From Silene latifolia (Eukaryota > Streptophyta > Magnoliopsida > Caryophyllales > Caryophyllaceae), in NCBI RefSeq assembly GCF_048544455.1, contig NC_133531.1:65820099-65884098 (forward strand): a stretch of 64,000 bases of DNA, written 5' to 3'. A program made the translations under genes and the position numbers. Under the pieces are notes generated by a model that searched no databases, was not told where the DNA came from, and saw only the letters and a program-made list of their open reading frames with translations. Positions within the stretch are counted from its first letter, which is position 1. Each line of letters starts with the position of its first letter. Below, in pieces: positions 56,577 through 64,000 of the stretch.

Positions 56577-57725
56577 TCAAGGGTAGTACTTCTTGAGTTG
56601 GTCTAGGTTGGTCGGGTTTGTAAAGTCCTCCCCATCTAGGTCACTCAGTCTCACTGCACCCCCCGAAAGTATTTTCTGGACCAGGTATGGCCCGGCCCAG
56701 TTGGGTTTGAATTTCCCCCTCGGATCGACGGGTAACGGTGCTCGAACTGACTTGAGGACCAAGTCGCCCTCCTGGATGTTTCTGGGTTTGACCGTCTTGT
56801 TGAATGCCCGTTGTATACGTCGTTGGCATAGCTGGATGTTGTGCAAGGCGTTGAGTCGCCGTTCGTCTAGAAGAGTGAGTTGCTCGTACCTTCGACGGGT
56901 CCATTCCGCTTCAGGGACTTGACTCTCCAGTAGGATGCGTAGAGATGGGACCTCTAACTGTACCGGTTGAACCGCCTCCATACCGTATGCTAGGTAAAAG
57001 GGTGTGGCGCCTGTAGGTGTTCGAATGGAGGTTCGGTATCCCCAGAGTGCGAATAGGAGTTTGCTCGGCCAATCGCGGTAGTTGTCTAACATTTTCTTAA
57101 TAATGGTGACAAGAGTTTTGTTCGCTGCCTCCACCGCTCCGTTGGTTTGGGGACGGTAGGGGGATGATCGATGTCGTTTCATCTTGTACTTGTCCAGCAA
57201 AGCTTGAGTTTCCACCCGGAAGTGAGAGCCTTGATCGCTGATGATTTCATGGGGTACCCCATATCGGCAGATGATGTTGTTTTGAATGAACTTGGCCACT
57301 TGTTTGGCGGTCAAGACTGCATATGACTGCGCTTCCACCCATTTGGTGAAGTAGTCGATGGCGACGAGGACGAAGCAATGCCCCTTGGTGCCTATCGGGT
57401 TGACTTTCCCGATGATGTCAATGCCCCAGGTTGAGAAAGGCCAGGGTGATGTCATGATGTATAAAAGGGATGGTGGTATGTGTTGTATGTTGGCGAAGAT
57501 TTGGCAATTGTGGCAATGTTTGACGTAGTTACGGCAATCGGCTTCCATGGTGGTCCAGTAGTAACCTAGCCGCATGATTTTTCGTGTAAGTATCATTGCA
57601 CTCATGTGAGGGCCACATTCTCCGTCGTGAACCTCTCCCATGACTTTCTTGGCTTTGTAATGGTCAATGCAAAGGAGGAGAATTCCTTGGGGTGTTCTTT
57701 TGTAGAGTTGATTTTGGTTTATCAC
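56577..57725 (-). CDS. Integrase of element R
   Basis: 382 open codons. Zinc-binding part with VHDGECGPH and C-H-N-C (residues about 33-74). Catalytic core with D103 (WGIDIIG), D164 (ISDQGSHF) and E199 (NGAVEAANK), the last two 35 apart as in D,D(35)E integrases. The C-terminal part reads VKPRNIQEGDLVLKSV, PNWAGPYLV and LSDLDGEDF, with no chromodomain, as expected for Tat elements. It joins element cDNA to host DNA. The upstream linker to RNase H is broken near 57.7-57.8 kb, so it would not be made as part of an intact polyprotein. Confidence 0.88.
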   Translation of the reverse strand: MINQNQLYKRTPQGILLLCIDHYKAKKVMGEVHDGECGPHMSAMILTRKIMRLGYYWTTMEADCRNYVKHCHNCQIFANIQHIPPSLLYIMTSPWPFSTWGIDIIGKVNPIGTKGHCFVLVAIDYFTKWVEAQSYAVLTAKQVAKFIQNNIICRYGVPHEIISDQGSHFRVETQALLDKYKMKRHRSSPYRPQTNGAVEAANKTLVTIIKKMLDNYRDWPSKLLFALWGYRTSIRTPTGATPFYLAYGMEAVQPVQLEVPSLRILLESQVPEAEWTRRRYEQLTLLDERRLNALHNIQLCQRRIQRAFNKTVKPRNIQEGDLVLKSVRAPLPVDPRGKFKPNWAGPYLVQKILSGGAVRLSDLDGEDFTNPTNLDQLKKYYP

Positions 57726-57809
57726 GAATTGTGATGCAAGTAAATGGATGGCTCTTTGTTCAGAGTTGGGAGGGAATTCGTTTTTGGTTTTATAATTGAG
57801 GATGGCTTG

Positions 57810-58300
57810 TTACCAAGGTTCGTCATGGCTTTCCTCGTCGTTGATAATAGCACAAATGTGGGCTGGCTCGCTCCTTCTCCCGACACATAGGGGCATTGAT
57901 GTCATGTCGTCAGGTATGTTGACGAGCGTGGCAAGTTTTGCCAGGGCATCAGCAAATTCATTTTTCTCTCGTGGCAGATCGAAGTAGTCGACTTGGTCGA
58001 AGAATTCGGCCTCTTGACTGATCTTCGCTTGGTAGGGAGCTAAGCTGTCGGATCGGATTTTCCATGATCCGGACACCTGATTGATGATGAGTGAGGAATC
58101 GCCGTGGACCCTCAGCCTCTTGATGCCAAGTGTGATGGCTGCTTGTAGGCCGATGAGACATGCTTCATATTCAGCGGTATTGTTGGTGACGCTAAAGTCT
58201 AGCTTGACCGAGATCGGAACGTGTTTTCCCTCTGGTGAAATTAGAAGGATTCCTACCCCCGAAGCCTCTCAGATTAGATGCACCATCGAAGTATAGGTCC
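57810..58300 (-). pseudogene. Second (archaeal-type) RNase H of R
   Basis: DLYFDGASNLRGFG in one frame, then after a shift near 58.25 kb NNTAEYEACLIGLQAAITLG, GDSSLIINQVSGSWKI and EKNEFADALAKLATL. These are the Asp, Glu, Asp and Asp positions of the additional RNase H typical of the Tat clade. It follows the standard gypsy RNase H. It would remove RNA from RNA-DNA hybrids. Confidence 0.8.
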
Positions 58301-58830
58301 CATGCGTCGGAGTCGGCACACAGGATGTCTTCGTTAGGAAGTGACCATGTGTCGGTCGTAGGATCCTCGTTGACGGGATTTTCTGCTAGGAAATCGGCAA
58401 TTGCTCTTCCCTTGATAACCTTGAGGGGTAAAAACTTGAGGTCAAATTCGGACAGCATGAGTGTCCATCTAGACAGCCTTCCGTTTAGCACGGGTTTTTC
58501 GAAGATGTATTTAACCGGGTCCATCTTGGAGTAGATGTGGACCGTGTAGCTGAGCATGTAATGCCGCAGCTTTTTTGTTGACCATACTAGGGCAAGGCAT
58601 GTCTTTTCCAGTTGGGTATACCTCATCTCGTACTCAATGAACGTTTTGCTGATGTAGTAGATGGCTCGTTCTTCGTTGCCAACTGTTTGTGCTAACATTG
58701 CTCCCATGGCTGTGTTAGTTACAGTCAGGTATAGGGATAAAGGAATCCCTGGTTGAGGTGGCATGAGGACAGGAGGTTTGGATAGGATTTCCTTTATCCT
58801 ATCGAAGGCTTCTGACAGTCGTCGTCCCAA
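58245..58830 (-). pseudogene. First RNase H of R
   Basis: SLYLTVTNTAMGAMLAQ, IYYISKTFIEYEMRYTQLEKTCLALVW, GRLSRWTLMLSEFDL and IADFLAENP: the degenerate gypsy RNase H of Tat elements, where the first Asp is replaced (LTVTN). Separated from reverse transcriptase by a frameshift near 58.8 kb. Confidence 0.8.
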
Positions 58831-59405
58831 TCTGTGTGATCGGAGGCGCGAAGCTTTTTGAATATTGGTTCACAAATCATAGTGAGCTTGGCGATGAAGC
58901 GGCTGAGGTATTGGACCTGACCGAGAAACCCCCGAATCTCCTTCTCGTTCCTAGGCCGATGCATGGCTTTGATTTTGGTTGGATCAATCTCAATGCCTCT
59001 TTTGCTGACGACATGTCCCAAGAGTTTTCCGGAGGTGACCCCGAATGCACACTTCTGAGGATTTAGTCTCATGTTATATTTCCGCAGACGAGCAAAGAAT
59101 TTCCGGAGGGCATTGATGTGGCCGTCCCTTTCTTTCGATTTGACGATCATGTCATCGACATATACATCTACCTCCTTGTGCATCATATCATGTAGGAGAG
59201 TGGTAGCGGTTCTTTGATAGGTAGCCCCGGCGTTGATGAGGCCGAAGGGCATGACCGTGTAGCAATATGTACCCCACTGTATAGTGAATGTTGTCTTATG
59301 CATGTCTTCCTCAGCCATTTTAATCTGGTTGTACCCAACATGCCCGTCCATGAATGATAGGAGTGCATACTCGGCAGTGTTGTCCACCAGAATGTCAACA
59401 TGTGG
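58794..59405 (-). pseudogene. Reverse transcriptase core of R
   Basis: FMDGHVGYNQIKMA, VMPFGLINAGATYQRTAT, VYVDDMIVKS with the Y-V-D-D site, LGHVVSKRGIEIDP and GFLGQVQYLSRFI. A TAG at 59406-59408 separates it from the upstream NKASPKDDFP, in the same frame, so a single nonsense change. Confidence 0.9.
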
Positions 59406-61964
59406 CTAAGGGAAGTCGTCCTTTGGACTCGCCTTGTTCAGATCCCTGAAGTCAACGCAAACCCGAATTCTTCCGTCTTTCTTTGGTACGGGCACAATAT
59501 TGGCCACCCAATCCGAGTATTCAGACACTTTGATGAAACCAGCCTTGAACTGTTTATCCACCTCTTCCTTGATTTTTAAGGCCCACTCAGGACGCATCCG
59601 GCGTAGCTTCTGTTTCACAGGTTTAGCTCCGGGTTTAATGGGTATCCGGTGCTCTGCAATTTCTCTGTCAATCCCAGGCATGTCTCTGTAAGACCAGACT
59701 AACACGTCCTTGTATTCGTGGAGGAGGTCAATGAACTGTTGTCTTTCCGAGGGGTCCAGGGTTGTCCCTATCCTAAGTTCTTGAGGTGTATTATCGGTTC
59801 CTACGTTAATAGGTTTTGTCTCCTCAATGATGGGGGTTCTGGTTTCCCTTTTGTCAAGTTCTTTGGCTAGGAGAGGTGGGTAGTCACTCAAGTCAAATTC
59901 CTCGTAGTCATTCAGAATTGCATTGTAGTTAAATTGAGACGAGTCATAAGCAAACTTAGCCTTCATTAAGTTCACACGAGCGAAAAGCTCGGAAAGGATA
60001 GACATCTCGTGGTCAGTCAGAGGGGACACAATAGAGGAAGTGGCCCCTGGAACAGGCTCCAGGTTGTCACCTTTCATGGGAGTGGGGGTGACCCTAGTAG
60101 ACTCAGCCTCTGAATCAGCCACGACTTTGTGATAAAACAGTGAGAAGGGGACCTTGACTGGGACATCAGGAGCGTTATGAGCTATGATAGACTCTGACTC
60201 CGACTCATACTCAGACTCGGATCCTTCTTCACTTCCCTCCTTGAACATAGGGCCTTCTCCAGTTGTGATCTTGAGGATGCGGCCTTGGCGATCGGTCCAC
60301 TTGACGGTCTTCCTCCAGCCTTGGGTAACTTTCTCCGGGTCAGTATCGGAGATCAAGGCGGTGGGATCAAATTGGTTGTCCTTCAGGGTGATGTTGATAA
60401 TGTCCTCATAGTCGAGGTGTTTGACGTTATCTTCCCCAAAGAGGAGTGTGACAGCTTGTCCGTCAAGGCACGGTGACGGCTTGGACTCAGTTGATGCAGC
60501 TTCGATGTTGTCGGGGATAAAGTAGCAGTCTTGGAAAACTTCCACTCCCGGGTACCTAGCCTTCACCACAGAGTCATAGATTGGCTCCGAAAATCCGTGG
60601 TAGAGCTCGGACTCTCCCTCGGGGACAAAGTATCCGTTGAGAGTCAGATGGTAGGGACGGAGGATAACCCCGTGCTTCTTACGCTTTCGGACTAGGAGGT
60701 TCATCTCCTGGATATCTTCGTCGGTAGCTTTGTATCCCAGCCCAAAGAGAATGTTGGGGACCTTAGCCTGTTTCAAGGGAGGCAATGGGTCCTTCAGTGG
60801 ATTGAGCGGCAAACCCGGGAAATAACCTTGACGCATCATGATACGGTTGACCGTGAGGTTGGCAAACGGGTCACAATCAGAGGGTGTTGACTCCTCCGTT
60901 ATGGCGTTTACGGCTTGGAAACCCCACATTTCGTTATCGTCCTCCTCAATGGCTTGGGAGGCTATCCCCTTTCTCATGACTGCCTTGATCGGGGAAGCAG
61001 GAATTGTGATTGATTTCCCGTTGAAGGGGACCTTGATCTTCTGGTGGAGAGTCGAGGTGACTGCCTTGACGGCGTGAATCCAGGGACGTCCCAGGAGCAT
61101 GTTGAAGGAGGCGTCGATGTCGACCACCTGAAAACTGGTTTGCCTTTCCAGTGGTCCGGTTGCGACGGTCAAGGTGATAAGCTCAGCGACCTTGCGACGA
61201 GTGCCATCGTAGGCGCGTACTCCTTGATTTGTCGGGACCAAGTCCTCTTCCTTAATCCCTAGCTTGTGGGCAGTCTTGAGAGGAATGACGTTCACCGCGG
61301 AGCCGTCATCCACGAGGACCATGGGTATATTTTTCTGGAGGCATTGTACGGTGATATACAGGGCCAGGTTATGATTGGCTCCGAACGGAGGGATATCCTC
61401 GTCGGACAAAATGACCGGGTTGTTCAGATTAGGGGAGTCCCTTGTCATTTGCGCCACTATTTCTTCTGGGAAAGAGGTGGAGGGCACGGTTAATTTGCCC
61501 AAGGCCTGCAGCAAGGCCTGTCGATGCTCAAAAGACGTTGCGATTAGTTGCCAAATTGAGATTTCGGCTTTTGCTTTCTGAAGCTGTTTCAGGATTGAGT
61601 TCTCAGGAGCCTTTGGTTGAGCGTCCACCTCTGGGACGATCTGGTCATTCGTTGTTGGAATGACCGTTGGATTGTTCGGATTCTGATAGGGACGTCCGGA
61701 CCGGGTGAGATGTCTGATTTCTTTCGCCTGTTTCTCCTTCCCTGGGATGATATAGACATCCTCAACATCATATCTCCATATGCCATTAATTTCGGAGTCT
61801 CGAGGATACCTTGGAGGGGTATTCCTCGGTGGGTAGTTCTTGTGAGGGATATTTTTGTGAGGATGGTTTTTGTGAGGGTGATTTTTATGGGGGTAGTTAT
61901 TTTGAGGGTAGTTTTTTTTAGGGTGATTTTCGTGAGGTCTATGCCAGAATGGTCGCGGGAGCAA
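59406..61964 (-). pseudogene. Protease and start of reverse transcriptase of R
   Basis: About 850 open codons. Order: a His/Lys/Asn/Pro minisatellite-coded stretch (about residues 8-50), a gag-pol linker, a protease with LVDDGSAVNVIPL (the Tat-type active-site word) and MLLGRPWIHA, a long spacer with an acidic EGSESEYESESES segment, then RT start (YKDVLVWSYRDMPGID, QKLRRMRPEWALKIKEEV, WVANIVPVPKKDGRIRVCVDFRDLNKA). The frame differs from the upstream gag frame, with an overlap of 376 bp, which suggests a frameshift mutation in the minisatellite zone. Confidence 0.87.
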
Positions 61965-62520
61965 TCCATCCTGGGTGGGTAGTTTTGAATGCTTGGGGAA
62001 TTCTCCCTCGGGCGCGGTGGTGGAGGATTGAAGACGAGTCGACGGTGGGCGTCGTCGAGTCGGGTGATTCTCTCAGAGAGGCTGGCTATGGCCTCCTCAA
62101 CTTGTTGAAACATAGTGATCATAGTGGCAGCACTAAACACAAATAATCCGTCTGAAGGATCTTTTTCCAAAGCATTCACCTCGTCGTCAATCGGCAGGAT
62201 GAGGTGAGAGGAGTCTAGGGTCGGCTCATCATCAGAGATGGCGTGGATTCCCAGGGGATTCGTTTTGTTGTTCAGTTTAGTTGGTGGGGGTAATGGCAAA
62301 TCTCCTTTCTCAATCATGTCTTGAATGAGGTGCTTGAGTTTGAAGCAAGTTTCGGTGTCATGCCCTTTCCCTCGATGATACTGACAGTAGGCGTTGGGGT
62401 TCCAAAACCGTGACTTCTTGGCATCGGTTGGATCCGGGGTGGGTCCGATCGGCTGTAACTTCCCCTGGTCCATGAGCCTTTTCAGGGCACTTGCATAAGT
62501 CGACCCTATGTTGGTGACAC
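61589..62520 (-). pseudogene. gag C-terminal part of R
   Basis: LMDQGKLQPIGPTPDPTDAKKSRFWNPNAYCQYHRGKGHDTETCFKLKHLIQDMIEKGDL: the C-x2-H...H...C zinc-binding word typical of Tat gag. Continues out of frame with the gag part at 62.5-63.4 kb after a shift near 62.51 kb, and ends in the wrong frame of the minisatellite. Confidence 0.8.
61835..61930 (-). repeat. 15-bp minisatellite coding His-Lys-Asn-Pro repeats
   Basis: About six copies of a 15-bp unit (GTGAGGGTGATTTTT on the + strand with variants), giving PHKNH-type pentapeptides in the pol frame. Confidence 0.75.
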
Positions 62521-63426
62521 TCTCTGGGGGCGCTCAGTTTTCTTAGAAGATGGTTCAACGAGGTTGACCTCATCAATTTTGTTTGTCTGGCCGTAAGGGC
62601 GAGATCCGGTTGAGGTGGATCCCTGGTAACCTCTGCCAGTGGTCTTGGCTAAGACACCCTTTCGGAGGTCGTCCTCAATACGTGTCCCAAGAATCTGCAG
62701 ATCTTGGAAGGTCTTGATATTCTGATATCTCAGTAGGTTGGCATAGACTGGGCGGAGATTGTTGACAAACTTTTCCACCAAAGTTGACTCACTCGGCTTA
62801 CTGACCAATTGAGTATTCACCCTCCTCCAACGGGTTAGGAACTCAGTGAACCCCTCCTTGTCGTTCTGGGTTTGCACTTCGAGAGTATGGGTATTGGCCT
62901 GGATCTCGACATTGTCGGCATACTGTTTGGCAAACTCAACTGCGATCTCATCCCATGTAGTAAGGTTTTTCGGATCAAGGGAGTAATACCATTGGCGAGG
63001 AATCGGTTCCAAAGAGGATGGGAAGATCCAGGTAAAAAGTTCCTGTTTGACCCCTTTAATGGCCATGTAGTCCTTGAAAGCACGGATATGGTTGAGTGGG
63101 TCCTCCACTCCCTTAAATTTAGGCACATCGGTCAGGGTGAAGTTGTCAGGTAACGGGTCCCCAACAGGTTCGAACCTTCAGTTGTTCTCAAGATGGATAT
63201 TGTTACCCCGGGCTAGGAGTTGTTCTTCCAAGAATTTCAGCCTCTTCTCAGTTTCAGTCAGAAGTGGAGTATTATGTTCCCCAATTTCCTTGTTCTCCAG
63301 GGCGTCGATACGAGTCTCGACGCGATCCAGGGTGACCTTAAGAGCGGTAAGCAGGCTGGCTAGTTGATCAGTTGTGACATCTCTGTTGTTGTCATTGTTG
63401 TTGGACGAAGCTGAAGACGGGGCCAT
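62507..63426 (-). pseudogene. gag N-terminal and capsid part of R
   Basis: From ATG 63426 (MAPSSASSNNND), a TGA at 63178-63180 (CGA expected by the flanking frame), then PKFKGVEDPLNHIRAFKDYMAIKG, FPSSLEPIPRQWYYSLD, FTEFLTRWRRVNTQL and FVNNLRPVYANLLRYQN, ending in a shift near 62.51 kb. This is the Tat-type gag capsid, matching the fragment of element C at 6.6 kb. Confidence 0.87.
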
Positions 63427-64000
63427 GGCTCTGAGGCAGAAAAACGGCTCACATTACAACTCAATACGACACGGTTCCAAGACTGAACGCAGACAACGCA
63501 AAGGACGAGACAAAGATCAGACTCAACAAGACGGGGGTGACCGTGTGTGGTCCCCCGGTGCTGACTCGATTTATGACGTGATGGTGTTGACCGAACTTTT
63601 GACACGAGTCCAACATAACGGCGCGATGCCATTGGATGGGTCTCGTGATGAGATGACTCATAAGTAAAGACCCATAAGTACGTTTGCTTTGACTCGATAG
63701 ACACGAGGCGGAATTGGAATGGTGGAATGAAGTTTTCGAAAATAGAAATTTTCAAAAAGATTCATTTGTCGCTTAAATAGACGGCTTCCGAAGATAGAGA
63801 TCTCCGCAAGTCGGTTAGTTGAAAGGGTCGTCTTAAGTTTATTTGCAAAAGACGGTTTGAGTTTGAGTCGGCTCGGAAAACAGTGCATCGTTTCCCAAGA
63901 CGGTTTTGAAATTCAAAATCGTATGTTTTGAAAATCGGGTTTGAAAATGTTTGAAGAGGTCTCCGGGATGTTGCATGATCCTCGGGATCTCGAAAGTGTC
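63427..64000 (-). other. Leader of R (partial)
   Basis: Between gag start and the primer site, which by comparison with C (LTR end about 0.8 kb from gag) should lie near 64.2 kb, outside the window. No gene. Confidence 0.6.

Larger units (their letters stand above)
24161..64000 (-). mobile_element. Element R: Retand-like Tat/gypsy retrotransposon with nested insertions
   Basis: On the - strand from the right edge: leader, gag, protease, reverse transcriptase, two RNase H domains, integrase (no chromodomain), then two ORFs on the opposite strand, a hairpin array, a 72-bp tandem array, the polypurine tract and the 3' LTR at 28729-24161. The 5' LTR lies beyond 64000. Dual RNase H, antisense ORFs and an internal tandem repeat are the layout described for Retand of Silene latifolia. 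Insertions inside: solo copia LTR, Helitron with MITE, Athila B with copia. The core is about 17 kb without Athila B. Confidence 0.85.

Noticed and set aside
1..64000. tRNA, rRNA or organellar genes
   Set aside because: None recognised on reading; tRNA-like words are only retrotransposon primer sites.

Overview
This window is plant nuclear DNA made almost entirely of nested LTR retrotransposons; I see no intact host gene. The dominant elements are Athila-type Ty3/gypsy elements (tRNA-Asp-type primer site, gag-pro frames, an ATHILA env-position ORF) and Tat/Retand-like Ty3/gypsy elements (second, archaeal-type RNase H, antisense ORFs between pol and the 3' LTR, internal tandem repeat). One Ty1/copia element, a solo copia LTR, Helitrons and Stowaway MITEs are also present. 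The Retand layout (two antisense ORFs plus an amplified tandem repeat) is the one described from Silene latifolia, so a Caryophyllaceae species is my best guess; this is inference from layout, not a database match.

Left stack (1-19280), five levels deep. Athila A (1-6554, + strand, 5' LTR cut by the window edge) sits in the gag of Retand-like element C (6555-10347, - strand). C sits in the env-like ORF of Athila D (10348-16624, - strand). D sits in the 3' untranslated region of Athila E (16625-18378, + strand). E sits in an LTR of a relative, F (18379-19280). A and D carry gag and protease but no reverse transcriptase, RNase H or integrase.

Middle (19281-24160): a LINE-type RNase H relic, Helitron ends, a truncated Athila-like LTR (G, 20274-21919), a Stowaway MITE, AT-rich DNA, and a GA-microsatellite leader that could be the start of a host gene.

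Right stack (24161-64000): a Retand-like element R (- strand) runs past the right edge. Its 3' LTR (24161-28729) has been split by a solo copia LTR (target duplication ATAAC) and by a Helitron that itself carries a Stowaway MITE; removing these leaves about 2414 bp, close to the 2404 bp LTR of C. Next come a 72-bp tandem array, a 70-bp hairpin array, a small spliced antisense ORF, a second antisense ORF with its own TATA box, and gag-pol (56577-63426). Athila B (33065-54113, target duplication GGAAT) landed just upstream of the second antisense ORF, and a copia element (40133-49169, target duplication GAGCC) landed in B's pol.

The most unusual pattern is regulatory. In the gypsy LTRs whose U3 can be read, a short family-specific GC-rich palindromic motif is reiterated roughly 40-200 bp upstream of the TATA box: GGTCGATCGACC in A and B, CTCGATCGAG in E, GACGAGCGGATT in D, GAGGCGCAGC hairpins in C, GAGGCGCGAGCC in R, a CCCCGATTGGGG patch in G. 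The same motif then recurs inside the element ahead of internal ORFs: before the env-like ORF in B and D, and before the antisense ORFs in R, where motif-to-TATA spacing nearly equals that in R's own LTR. Most coding regions are broken by stops and frameshifts; R's 485-codon antisense ORF and its integrase are open.
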